IMG/VR virus record: IMGVR_UViG_3300024308_000189
Span: 1 to 23,650 of that record
Reading direction: 5' to 3' (one strand)
DNA: 23,650 nucleotides
From: a virus
Both the position numbers and the translations under genes were made by a program. Below the pieces are notes generated by a model. It worked only from the letters and a program-made list of their open reading frames with translations. It was not told the origin of the DNA and did no database searches. Positions 1-6,063 of this stretch are shown here, piece after piece (within the stretch, counting starts at the first letter, position 1; every line of letters starts with the position of its first letter).

Positions 1-877
1 TGAGCACGTGCTTGGCGAACTGGTCCAGCGCGTCCAGGTAGACGTTGGCGAAGAACTGGCTGGACAGGTTGCCGATCGGCAGGCCACGCCCGGCCGGGGC
101 GTTGGCCAGCCGCTTGTGCCGCGGCACCTGCGCCTGCTCGGCAGCAGTGGCCCGGTACTGGACACCAGCGTGTAGCGGCGAACGGCGCAGCAGTGCATGG
201 GTGGCCTGTTGGACGACCAGCGGTACGGCACGGCGCCGCAGGCGAGTGCGCAGCATCCGCCACAGGGTAGCCCGGTGGATGCTGTTGAAGAAATTGGCCA
301 CGTCGAGCTGCAGATACCAGCCACCACCCTGGCCGCTGTGCACCTGGCGCACGAACTGCTGGGCCCTGCGTACGGCCGCATGGCTGCCGCGGCCCTTGCG
401 GTTGGCGTAGCTGTCGTGGATGAACGTCGGCTCCCACAGCGCTTCCAGCTGCGGCACCAGCCAGTGGTGCACGACGCGGTCGGCGAAGTCCGGCGCATGG
501 ATCTCGCGAGCCTTCGGGCGGGTTGCCACGAAGCACGTCGAGGGCCGTGGCTCCCAGCGGCCGGCCAGCAGCTCGCGCTGCAGCTGCAGCAGGCCGTCGG
601 CCCAGCGATGGTCGAATCGCAGCTGGTTGAAGCTCGGAACCTTCTGGCGGCGCGCACGCCGCCATGCCTGGTACAACTCCTGCAGGCCTACCTCTCCCTG
701 AAACTCACCGGCACGACGCACGGCCAACGCGAACCCGTTGTTGTTGCGGTGGTTGTTGTTGACGTTGCCGTTGTTGAAATTGACGTTCCACGCGGACGCC
801 GAGGACCAGGCGGCCGCCTCCCCATACACTTGCGACCAGGCCGCGCAGCCCGGATGCGGATAGCGCGGGTTCGTCAT
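1..877 (-). CDS. DGR reverse transcriptase with in-frame TR extension (3' end outside window)
   Basis: This is an RNA-directed DNA polymerase of the diversity-generating retroelement class, which copies TR RNA into adenine-mutagenised cDNA for transfer to the VRs. The minus frame is open for 292 codons from ATG 877 to the window edge. Residues 25-56 are encoded by the TR. The RT domain starts near residue 65. Visible blocks are the motif around TRPKAREIHAPDFADRVVHH (119-138), motif A YLQLDVANFFNSI (188-200, catalytic Asp192), and GLPIGNLSSQFFANVYLDALD (265-285). The IGNLSSQ form is typical of DGR RTs, where many other RTs have QG...SP. The YxDD box should lie just beyond base 1. ATG 877 overlaps the avd stop (ATGA), so translation is probably coupled. 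No other in-frame ATG occurs before the palm domain. A GTG or TTG start after the TR cannot be excluded. Confidence 0.93.
   Translation of the reverse strand, partial: MTNPRYPHPGCAAWSQVYGEAAAWSSASAWNVNFNNGNVNNNHRNNNGFALAVRRAGEFQGEVGLQELYQAWRRARRQKVPSFNQLRFDHRWADGLLQLQRELLAGRWEPRPSTCFVATRPKAREIHAPDFADRVVHHWLVPQLEALWEPTFIHDSYANRKGRGSHAAVRRAQQFVRQVHSGQGGGWYLQLDVANFFNSIHRATLWRMLRTRLRRRAVPLVVQQATHALLRRSPLHAGVQYRATAAEQAQVPRHKRLANAPAGRGLPIGNLSSQFFANVYLDALDQFAKHVL
703..816 (-). repeat. DGR template repeat (TR)
   Basis: This is the template copy of a 114-base repeat that recurs at 1346-1459 and 1804-1913 on the same strand. Read on the minus strand it is unusually rich in AAC: ten AAC codons occur in the RT reading frame at residues 31, 35, 36, 38, 40-42 and 45-47. 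AAC-rich templates are the DGR hallmark, since adenine mutagenesis gives many amino acids but never a stop codon. The conserved 3' part, GCCGTGCGTCGTGCCGGT, would act as the initiation-of-mutagenic-homing signal. The base that follows is G here but C in both VRs, which fits the IMH*/IMH distinction. The TR lies between avd and the RT domain. Confidence 0.95.
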
Positions 878-1317
878 GAGTTGGCCCCCGCAAGGGCGGT
901 ACGGGTACTCAGTTTCTTGCCGCGCTGCGCGACGCCATCGGCTTGCGCATTCTGGGCATGGGAGACTTCGCGCAGGCGGCGGCGCCAGCCGCCGGCCTGC
1001 ATGCCCAGCTCTTCGGCCAGGCGGATAAGCATTTCAAACTGGCGGAAGCTGGCGAAGGCGCCAACCCTTTTGCCGATCTGCAGGAGCTGCTTGAGAGCAT
1101 CGATATCCCGCACCAGCACCGCCACCCACCGCGCCTGCTCGGCGCGCTCACGCCAGGCATTGTTGGCGTTGATGAACACCAACTGGGAACGCGCGCGCAG
1201 GTCGCTGCCGATCTGGTAGCGATGGTAGCGAGCGAACCGGCGCACGGCGTTCTCGATCTCGACCGCCATGTGTTCGGCGGTCTTGATGATGGGTGGGGGC
1301 TGGAATCGGGAGGTCAT
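874..1317 (-). CDS. avd: Avd-like DGR accessory variability protein
   Basis: This is a 147-residue basic protein without signal peptide or membrane segment, predicted to be helical. It matches the Avd (four-helix-bundle) type in size, in the pattern of amphipathic helices across residues 10-115 and in position. In the Bordetella phage DGR, Avd forms a pentamer that binds the RT and is needed for cDNA synthesis. The start at ATG 1317 is preceded by GAGG at a suitable distance. The gene sits 26 bases downstream of target gene 1 and its TGA overlaps the ATG of the TR-RT frame by four bases. The assignment rests on context and fold pattern and has no catalytic motif behind it, but the setting between a target and an RT makes it strong. 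Confidence 0.85.
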   Translation of the reverse strand: MTSRFQPPPIIKTAEHMAVEIENAVRRFARYHRYQIGSDLRARSQLVFINANNAWRERAEQARWVAVLVRDIDALKQLLQIGKRVGAFASFRQFEMLIRLAEELGMQAGGWRRRLREVSHAQNAQADGVAQRGKKLSTRTALAGANS

Positions 1318-1343
1318 CGGGAAAGCCTCAGCAGAAGATCAAA

Positions 1344-1769
1344 TCACTGACCGGCACGACGCACGGCCAACGCGAACCCGTCGAGGCTGCGGTGGAGGTA
1401 GCCGACGCCGCCGCCGTAGAAATTGACGTACCACGCGGACGCCGAGGACCAGGCGGCCGGGGTCTTCGACCAGTACCAGTCGTTCTGGATGTCCTTGAAG
1501 AAGTCCGTGTTGATGGCCGGCGAGTAGCGGCTGCTGTCGATCAGCAGCTGATATTCCTCGATGGTCGGCAGATCCCAGTCGGTGTGGCCGAGCAGGTCCA
1601 GGGCCTTGGCGGCGGCCTCGCACTCGGCGTGCGGAACGTCGCTGTCCACGATGTTGGTGGCGGTGAAGGTCAGGCCGTAGTCGGGCAGCAGCACGGCGAC
1701 GTGGTCGGTGGCAGTGTCCGCCAGCTCGGAACCGTCGGCGGCGATCTTCTTGAACGTGATGGGGCTCAT
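1344..1769 (-). CDS. DGR target protein 1, DUF1566/Lcl-like with C-terminal VR
   Basis: The product has 141 residues. The ATG at 1769 is chosen because GGAG lies six bases upstream; the same frame runs further upstream but has no ribosome site there. Residues about 21-141 form one domain resembling DUF1566 (Lcl C-terminal), a family with a C-type-lectin-like fold that is used as a DGR target. Features are TDHVAVLLPDYGLTF, a DWDLPTIEEYQLLID segment, YWSKTPAAWSSASAW, and the end GFALAVRRAGQ. The variable positions fall at about residues 114-130. No signal peptide, transmembrane segment or collagen-like or coiled-coil shaft is seen, so it does not look like a whole tail fibre. It is a shorter paralogue of the next gene upstream. 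The ligand is unknown. Confidence 0.88.
   Translation of the reverse strand: MSPITFKKIAADGSELADTATDHVAVLLPDYGLTFTATNIVDSDVPHAECEAAAKALDLLGHTDWDLPTIEEYQLLIDSSRYSPAINTDFFKDIQNDWYWSKTPAAWSSASAWYVNFYGGGVGYLHRSLDGFALAVRRAGQ
1346..1459 (-). repeat. DGR variable repeat 1 (VR1)
   Basis: This is the 3' end of target gene 1, aligned base for base with the TR at an offset of 643. I count 15 substitutions in the diversified part, all at positions that are adenine on the template's coding strand. The flanking non-adenine positions are identical. All ten TR AAC codons are changed, giving Y, Y, G, G, G, Y, L, S, L and D in order. Outside the core the repeat ends at the CAG-TGA of the target gene, where the TR has GAG-TTT. 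Confidence 0.96.
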
Positions 1770-1801
1770 GGTTGCTCCAGGGAAAGGGTCAAAAGGGCCA
1801 A

Positions 1802-2350
1802 TTACTGACCGGCACGACGCACGGCCAACGCGAACCCGTCGTAGTCGCGGTGGCCGTCGTCGACGCTGCCGTAGCTGAAATTGACGCCCCACGCGGACGC
1901 CGAGGACCAGGCGCAAGGCGTGCTGGTCCAGTGCCAGCGGGGCAGCACGCCGGGGAACAGAGAGGGATCGATGGCCGGCTCATGGCGGGTGTCATCGACC
2001 AGAGCGGCCAGTTCGGAGCGAGTTGGCATACCCCAGTCGTCGTAGCCCAGCAGGCGCAGCTCGCTGCAAGCCTTCTCGCAGTCGGCTTGGCTCATCGGGT
2101 CACCATCGCTGTCGCCGATGGACTTGACCGCCCACATGAGGCCGGTGGCGTGGTCGATCACCGCGACGTGGTCGGTGCGCGGGTCGCTGCCGGCAGCGCT
2201 GGTGCCATCGGCGAACAGCTTCGTGTGGCCGACGGCGTACCGGTGGATGGACTGATCGTCATCGAGCTCGATCAGATGACCGGGGCGGAGGGTTTCGCTG
2301 GAGATGAAGATCTCCGCTTCGCCCTTGGTGCGGATGGTGATGGCGTTCAT
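1802..2350 (-). CDS. DGR target protein 2, DUF1566/Lcl-like with C-terminal VR
   Basis: The product has 182 residues and starts at ATG 2350, after an AAGGA ribosome site. The N-terminal half (about 1-58) includes a stretch rich in beta-prone residues and an acidic ELDDDQ segment that target 1 lacks. Residues 59-182 repeat the target 1 domain: TDHVAVIDHATGLMW, GYDDWGMPTRSELAALVDD, WHWTSTPCAWSSASAW and the invariant end GFALAVRRAGQ. Variable residues lie at about 155-171. No export signal is visible. It lies 32 bases upstream of target 1 in the same operon and 39 bases downstream of a phage gene of unknown function. Whether it is a virion, surface or cytoplasmic binding protein cannot be told from the sequence. 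Confidence 0.88.
   Translation of the reverse strand: MNAITIRTKGEAEIFISSETLRPGHLIELDDDQSIHRYAVGHTKLFADGTSAAGSDPRTDHVAVIDHATGLMWAVKSIGDSDGDPMSQADCEKACSELRLLGYDDWGMPTRSELAALVDDTRHEPAIDPSLFPGVLPRWHWTSTPCAWSSASAWGVNFSYGSVDDGHRDYDGFALAVRRAGQ
1804..1913 (-). repeat. DGR variable repeat 2 (VR2)
   Basis: This is the 3' end of target gene 2, aligned with the TR at an offset of 1101. I count 12 substitutions, all at template adenines. All ten AAC codons are altered, giving G, S, Y, S, D, D, G, D, Y and D in order. VR2 differs from VR1 at nine of the ten codons, so the two genes were diversified separately and not copied from each other. Identity with the TR ends four bases earlier at the 5' side than for VR1. 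Confidence 0.96.
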
Positions 2351-2389
2351 TGGGTTTTCCTTGATGGATGTCGCGTTGAAGTGCGGCTA

Positions 2390-3121
2390 TCAGGCCGTGT
2401 GGTGCTTGGTGTGATGCGCCGACTTGGGGGTGGATAGTTCGCGCTTGTTGAGCGCTTCGATTGCCAGGGGCCGCACGAACCACGCCGCAAGGCCGTCCTC
2501 GGTCTCGCCCAGCCACGCGAGGCGCCAGTCCTCGCCAGGTGCCTCTGGCTTCCAGTCGTGCAACTCCTGTGCGGCGCTGTAGACGCCAGATCCGATGCCC
2601 TCTTCGGAAAACTCGCCTTCGACGACGACCAAGTCGAAGCCCTGTGCGAGGAACAGCGGCCGCAGCGATACCTCGCGACCGTCAGCCCACATGGGCACGT
2701 CCGGGTGGCACAGAATCTCGCCGTCGGCATTGCGCGCTGGGAGGCGACTCGGGTGATACAGGCCGCGCCACGGGTCGGCTGGATCGATCACGGTGCGGGT
2801 CTGATTCCTGACCAGCTCCAGCAGCTCGGTCGCCTGCGCCAGCCGGGCACGGGTGGTATCGCAGAGCGGTGTGTCGCCGTCCTGCAGGCTGCTACGCAGC
2901 GTCGAGACATGCGCGGCTACGGCGGCTTCGAACACGCGCAGATCCTGCAAACGCGGGAGGCGGTGATGCAGGTCACGCAGCGCGGTCTGGGCCTGGGCGA
3001 GAGTGATGGCCTTCGCCTGGTTCGGCAACCACACAGCTTCGACGGCGATCGCGCTGATCGTGTCGAATGCGTCGCGCAGGACGGGACAGTTCGTAGGGAG
3101 TTTCGTGAGGTTCGCGGTCAT
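2390..3121 (-). CDS. Phage protein of unknown function (243 aa)
   Basis: I do not recognise this protein. It is soluble, with an N-terminal helical half (about residues 1-105) rich in Leu, Ala and Arg that may form a coiled or helical bundle. A mixed C-terminal half (about 110-225) contains aromatic and acidic patches such as DPADPWRGLYHPSRLPARN and FDLVVVEGEFSEEG. The tail is basic and His-rich (SAHHTKHHTA). The start ATG 3121 overlaps the upstream stop as ATGA, which fixes the frame and suggests coupled translation. It is the last gene before the DGR target genes and shares their direction. No catalytic motif is evident. Confidence 0.75.
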   Translation of the reverse strand: MTANLTKLPTNCPVLRDAFDTISAIAVEAVWLPNQAKAITLAQAQTALRDLHHRLPRLQDLRVFEAAVAAHVSTLRSSLQDGDTPLCDTTRARLAQATELLELVRNQTRTVIDPADPWRGLYHPSRLPARNADGEILCHPDVPMWADGREVSLRPLFLAQGFDLVVVEGEFSEEGIGSGVYSAAQELHDWKPEAPGEDWRLAWLGETEDGLAAWFVRPLAIEALNKRELSTPKSAHHTKHHTA

Positions 3122-3510
3122 TGGCGGGCCTGATCGAATTGGGTGAAGGTGTTGACGAAGGCGCCGGCGAGCGGTGCATTGCAGACGGCATGCGCTTCGT
3201 CGGCAGGGCGACAGGGAAACGGCGGCGTGCGGCGGTACCGGCAGTTGGGGTCGTTGGCGTACTTGCCGTCCTTGAGTCGAATTACCTGGTACTCGGGGAA
3301 CGCCTCATCAGGCAGCACCTGACGTGCCTCCTGCATCAGCGCGACGAATCGCGCCTGCCACTCGACCGGCATCGACTGCAGGGTGCGTCGCGGCACCACG
3401 TGGTAGGCCGCGCGACTGAGGCCGAAGGCGTGCCATGCCGGGCCATCGGAGTAGGTGCTGCCGGGCCTGCCCGGTTCAGAGACGGTCGCTGCGTGCGATT
3501 CGTTTCTCAT
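3118..3510 (-). CDS. Phage protein of unknown function (130 aa)
   Basis: The start is placed at ATG 3510 because GAGG precedes it by about six bases. An upstream in-frame ATG at 3552 would overlap the previous gene and lacks a ribosome site. The protein is soluble. Its central part (WQARFVALMQEARQVLPDE) looks helical, and a short region has two cysteines (NCRYRRTPPFPCRP), possibly a metal or structural pair. It ends in ATGA with the next gene. I find no family I can name. Position in the leftward phage operon is the only functional clue. Confidence 0.7.
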   Translation of the reverse strand: MRNESHAATVSEPGRPGSTYSDGPAWHAFGLSRAAYHVVPRRTLQSMPVEWQARFVALMQEARQVLPDEAFPEYQVIRLKDGKYANDPNCRYRRTPPFPCRPADEAHAVCNAPLAGAFVNTFTQFDQARQ

Positions 3511-3517
3511 GGTTGCC

Positions 3518-4006
3518 TCAGTCGATTTCATGGACTGCCACGCGCTCTGCATAGCTGCCGTGGCTGGCCGCGTGACGGCTCATCAGCGGACGAAGCGGGG
3601 TGTGGCCCAGCACCTCGATGTGCCCGCCCGCTGCGAGGGAGGCGTCCAGGTCGTCGGCCAACTGCTGCCGGTCCAGTTCCCGGTGACGGATCGTGGTCGC
3701 GGCGTCACTGACGCCGGTGAGCAGGCCAACCGCGCAGGTCGGCTGCGCCCGGGCAGGTGCCGCGCGCAGCGGCGCGATCGCATGTTGCGTGTGGCTGGAT
3801 AGGCGCCAGATCCCGCGCACGCCGGAGCGATGGCAGATAGCCTGGCCGCTGCGTGCCAACCCCTTCAGCGTGTAGCCGATAGCCTGGTGGGTGCTGTTGA
3901 TGCGGCCAGCGGTCTTGATCTGTTCGACCGTTGCGCCTTGCGGGAACATGGACAGGACCTTGCGCACTTCGGCGGCTCGGCCGATCTGTTGCGGGCGGGC
4001 GCTCAT
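3518..4006 (-). CDS. Putative winged-helix DNA-binding phage protein
   Basis: The product has 162 residues. About residues 8-68 read as a winged-helix or HTH domain: RAAEVRKVLSMFPQGATVEQIKTAG, then HQAIGYTLKGLARSGQAI as the recognition-type helix, then HRSGVRGIWRLSS as a wing. The C-terminal part is Ala/Arg/His-rich with no named domain. A role in regulating or assisting replication of the phage is an inference from the fold alone. The start ATG 4006 overlaps the upstream TGA by four bases. There are seven bases between this stop and the next gene's start. Confidence 0.65.
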   Translation of the reverse strand: MSARPQQIGRAAEVRKVLSMFPQGATVEQIKTAGRINSTHQAIGYTLKGLARSGQAICHRSGVRGIWRLSSHTQHAIAPLRAAPARAQPTCAVGLLTGVSDAATTIRHRELDRQQLADDLDASLAAGGHIEVLGHTPLRPLMSRHAASHGSYAERVAVHEID

Positions 4007-4242
4007 GCTCGGGCCTCCGCGAGCAGTTCGCGCATTGCCCAGCCGTGGTGCAGGACGCGCGATGAGTGGTGAGCAACGGCATCCGGATTGTTGGTCAGGA
4101 CGAGCGTGTCCTCCAGGGGATAGGCGGTGTGGCCGTCCCAGTCGTCCAGTACCTCACGCAGGCCAAAGTGCGCGCGCAGTTCCTGTGCGTTGAATGTCTT
4201 ACCGCAGCGTTGCGGCCCGTAGATGACAACAGAACGGTTCAT
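4003..4242 (-). CDS. Small P-loop NTP-binding phage protein (79 aa)
   Basis: The frame is open far upstream, but the real start is ATG 4242. It overlaps the preceding stop as ATGA and has GAGGA about nine bases ahead. The N-terminus is a clear beta-strand plus Walker A loop, VVIYGPQRCGKT (residues 5-16). LREVLDDWDG (about 28-37) and DTLVLTNN (about 45-52) could supply a Walker B-like strand and a sensor-like Asn. At 79 residues it is much shorter than a complete AAA+ or RecA fold, so it may be a minimal nucleotide-binding module or work with a partner. It sits between two small unknown genes in the leftward operon. Confidence 0.75.
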   Translation of the reverse strand: MNRSVVIYGPQRCGKTFNAQELRAHFGLREVLDDWDGHTAYPLEDTLVLTNNPDAVAHHSSRVLHHGWAMRELLAEARA

Positions 4243-4565
4243 GCGGCGATTCCTCGCGTGCGGCGCGTAGCGCGGTTGTTGGGGGAGATCGAACGAACGC
4301 GCACGCCTTGGCGGTCGAGCCAGCGGTGCGCGGCCTGTGCGGCAAGTCGGTTGAGAGAAAACGAGACGCCACCGAGGGTGAGCGAGTGGTGCGATACCCC
4401 CACGCTCCGGCTGGCGCTGGCGGCGACCTTCAGGAGCGACTCGCGTGGAGCGGCGGTGTAGAGGCCGGCCCATAGCCAGCCTTGGCACACCATCAGCACG
4501 AGCGACTCGCCCTGGTGGCCGGTGGCGAACTGCTGCTCGACGGGCAGCGTTGGCTGCGCGCTCAT
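4239..4565 (-). CDS. Phage protein of unknown function (108 aa)
   Basis: The product has 108 residues, is soluble and basic towards its C-terminus (RATRRTRGIAA), with a hydrophobic middle segment (SLVLMVCQGWLWAGLYTA) too broken by polar residues to be a confident membrane helix. Both ends are fixed by ATGA overlaps with the neighbouring genes, which is good evidence that it is translated. No family recognised. Confidence 0.65.
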   Translation of the reverse strand: MSAQPTLPVEQQFATGHQGESLVLMVCQGWLWAGLYTAAPRESLLKVAASASRSVGVSHHSLTLGGVSFSLNRLAAQAAHRWLDRQGVRVRSISPNNRATRRTRGIAA

Positions 4566-4834
4566 GCCGTGAGCGCCAGGTCACGGGCCTTGGCGATCTC
4601 GGCCTCGGCGGCGGCGATGCCGATGGCGGTCAAGGTCGCCTTGCGCGGCAGCTGGGGGTCGTCGTACCTGATCAGCACGCGCTCATCCAGCCAGTTCATG
4701 ACGCGGCGCGTGAAGACCTTCTCCGGTCGGTTCGTGGGCGCGAATCCGCCGCGGGTGCGGTGCAGTGCGTGGTCCGAAGCGGCATGCGCTGCCAGCAGCG
4801 CGGCGCGTTCTTTCGGCTTGAGTGCGGCGGCCAT
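4562..4834 (-). CDS. Phage protein of unknown function (90 aa)
   Basis: The start is placed at ATG 4834, where AGGAG lies about eight bases upstream. The open frame extends further upstream but that part overlaps the previous gene and is low-complexity Arg/Pro. The protein is helical and Ala-rich. The segment TRRVMNWLDERVLIRYDDPQLPRKATLTAIGIAAA resembles a small helical adaptor or winged-helix fragment, but I cannot name it. It overlaps the next gene as ATGA. Confidence 0.65.
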   Translation of the reverse strand: MAAALKPKERAALLAAHAASDHALHRTRGGFAPTNRPEKVFTRRVMNWLDERVLIRYDDPQLPRKATLTAIGIAAAEAEIAKARDLALTA

Positions 4835-4848
4835 AGCGTGTCTCCTGG

Positions 4849-5169
4849 TCAGGCTGCGATGGAGGTGGAAGGGGCGGCTGAGGCGAGTTCGGCCAGCACT
4901 TCGCCGCGGTGGCGGGCGAGGTGGGAGATCGGAATGCGGTAGTGGGCCAAGGTGCTGTCGGTCCAGCGCAGCTCGGCCAACGCGGCACGGTCGCAGGGAA
5001 CCGGCCGGGTCGCGATGCCGCAGCGGTGGCACTCGATGTGGACCAGGTCGGGGCAAGCCGTCCCCAGGCGATGGCCGGTGGGGGCGCCGCTGGTGGTGAC
5101 GATCTGCGGGCGATGGCCGTGGCCGCAGGAGGGAACCGATGCAGGCAGCGGGCGGGAGGTCTGGCGCAT
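4849..5169 (-). CDS. Phage protein with possible zinc-binding cysteines (106 aa)
   Basis: The ATG 5169 is preceded by GAGGGG. The protein carries Cys/His pairs that could bind zinc: CGHGH near residue 15, then C, H and CHRCG around residues 40-51, and PCDRAAL. The arrangement is loose, so zinc binding is only a suggestion. The C-terminal part contains HLARHRGEVLAEL. Upstream spacing is two bases, so it belongs to the same transcript. Function unknown. Confidence 0.6.
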   Translation of the reverse strand: MRQTSRPLPASVPSCGHGHRPQIVTTSGAPTGHRLGTACPDLVHIECHRCGIATRPVPCDRAALAELRWTDSTLAHYRIPISHLARHRGEVLAELASAAPSTSIAA

Positions 5170-5171
5170 GG

Positions 5172-5321
5172 TCAGCCCCTCACCGAACTGCTGGTTGCCC
5201 AGCGGGCCTTGGCCGCATTGCGGTCGGCGTGGGCGCCGTGGATCTCGGCGATGCGCAGCGGCACGACAACGGCAGCCAGAAGTGCAACTGCCAGCCAGGC
5301 GATGCGGAGGCGGCGGCTCAT
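5172..5321 (-). CDS. Small single-span membrane protein (49 aa)
   Basis: The start at ATG 5321 overlaps the upstream stop as ATGA and has ACGGAG ahead. The N-terminus MSRRLRI is basic and is followed by a hydrophobic helix AWLAVALLAAVVVPL, then a polar tail with His, Asp and Lys. By the positive-inside rule the tail would lie in the periplasm. Such mini-proteins are frequent in phage early operons, with functions ranging from exclusion to host inhibition. Nothing here decides between them. Confidence 0.6.
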   Translation of the reverse strand: MSRRLRIAWLAVALLAAVVVPLRIAEIHGAHADRNAAKARWATSSSVRG

Positions 5322-5683
5322 TGCGTCGCTCCGTCGGTGCTGGACTGAGAAGATGCGAGGAGCAGGCGGTTCAGCAGGTTGAGCCACTTGTTGAGGCCCT
5401 CGGCTTCCTTCTCGGGCACCCAGAAAATGGTGCTCTCCGCTTTAAGCAGTAGATGGCCGCGGTTGTCCCTCCGAATGCCCATCAGGCGGTCCGGTAGAAG
5501 GGTGAGCTGGGTCAATGTGGCGCCATCAATGCCGCGCGCTTTCTGTCGGGCGGTCGCATTGCGGCGGAGGGCCAGCGAGAACTGACGCTCGCCCTGGTCA
5601 TATGTGATCGTCAGGGTGCAAGAGCCGGCCATCTGCACGAGGTGCACCTGTTCCCGTTCGCCCACAAATGCGCAGCGCGTCAT
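5318..5683 (-). CDS. Phage protein of unknown function (121 aa)
   Basis: The product has 121 residues. The pattern is beta-rich in the first half (VHLVQMAGSCTLTITYDQGERQFSLAL) and ends in a helix with LNKWLNLLNRLLLAS. FWVPEKEAEGLNKWLNLLN is well formed and suggests a compact folded protein. Both ends overlap neighbours as ATGA. No family or catalytic residues recognised. Confidence 0.65.
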   Translation of the reverse strand: MTRCAFVGEREQVHLVQMAGSCTLTITYDQGERQFSLALRRNATARQKARGIDGATLTQLTLLPDRLMGIRRDNRGHLLLKAESTIFWVPEKEAEGLNKWLNLLNRLLLASSQSSTDGATQ

Positions 5684-5904
5684 GCCCGCACCTCAGCAGA
5701 CATGTCGCGCGAGCAGGCTTCCAGTCGGAGGCTGGCAACGCCCATGCGCCGGGAGCGGCGCAGCTGGTTGCGGCTGTGTTCGCCCTTGCTGCGAACCCAC
5801 AGGGTTCGGGCGGTGCTGTGATCGCGTGCTGCCACTGCCCGCAGGGCCTTCACGGCCAACAACGGCAGCAGGCAGGGGCTTGGATCGGCGTAGCGATGAG
5901 ACAT
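5680..5904 (-). CDS. First gene of the leftward operon, unknown function (74 aa)
   Basis: The ATG 5904 follows AGGAG at about seven bases. The protein is small and basic (RSKGEHSRNQLRRSRRMG), which would suit nucleic-acid binding, but no fold is recognised. It is the promoter-proximal gene of the leftward operon, about 120 bases from the predicted transcription start, and overlaps the next gene as ATGA. Confidence 0.55.
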   Translation of the reverse strand: MSHRYADPSPCLLPLLAVKALRAVAARDHSTARTLWVRSKGEHSRNQLRRSRRMGVASLRLEACSRDMSAEVRA

Positions 5905-6033
5905 GGCGCGCTCCTGTTCGAAGGAGGGCGCCGGCGGGTCAGGGGCCGAGGGGGCGGCTGCTACCGGCCAGGGGAGAGGCCAGTAGGATGGCGACCCGCC
6001 GGTCGCCCGCCAGCTGCACAGCTGGCAGGGCGG
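5905..6033 (-). other. Structured leader of the leftward transcript
   Basis: There is no gene between the leftward promoter and ATG 5904. The stretch holds inverted repeats: GGCGACC/GGTCGCC (5990-5996/6001-6007) and GCCAGCTG/CAGCTGGC (6009-6016/6019-6026), the second extended by GCCC/GGGC across a one-base bulge. No T-run follows in either direction, so they are not standard intrinsic terminators. A role in mRNA stability or antitermination is possible but unproven. Confidence 0.4.
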
Positions 6034-6063
6034 ACTCTACAAACAAACTTGCGTGCTCGTCAA
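6034..6063 (-). promoter_or_regulatory. Predicted leftward early promoter
   Basis: On the minus strand TTGACG (6063-6058) and TAGAGT (6039-6034) are separated by 18 bases, a reasonable sigma-70 arrangement. Transcription would start near 6027 and enter the 5904-to-DGR operon. A repressor operator lies in the spacer and another just upstream of the -35 box. Confidence 0.55.

Noticed and set aside
705-893. Minus-strand frame over the TR in a different phase
   Set aside because: The TR codon pattern (AAC runs) and continuity with the RT domain fit the frame starting at 877; this one gives a Gln/Arg-rich low-complexity product.
1770-1801. DGR retrohoming cruciform after VR2
   Set aside because: Only a weak 5-base inverted repeat (GGTCA/TGACC) is present next to VR2, and VR1 has no counterpart, so I do not call the hairpin known from the Bordetella phage.
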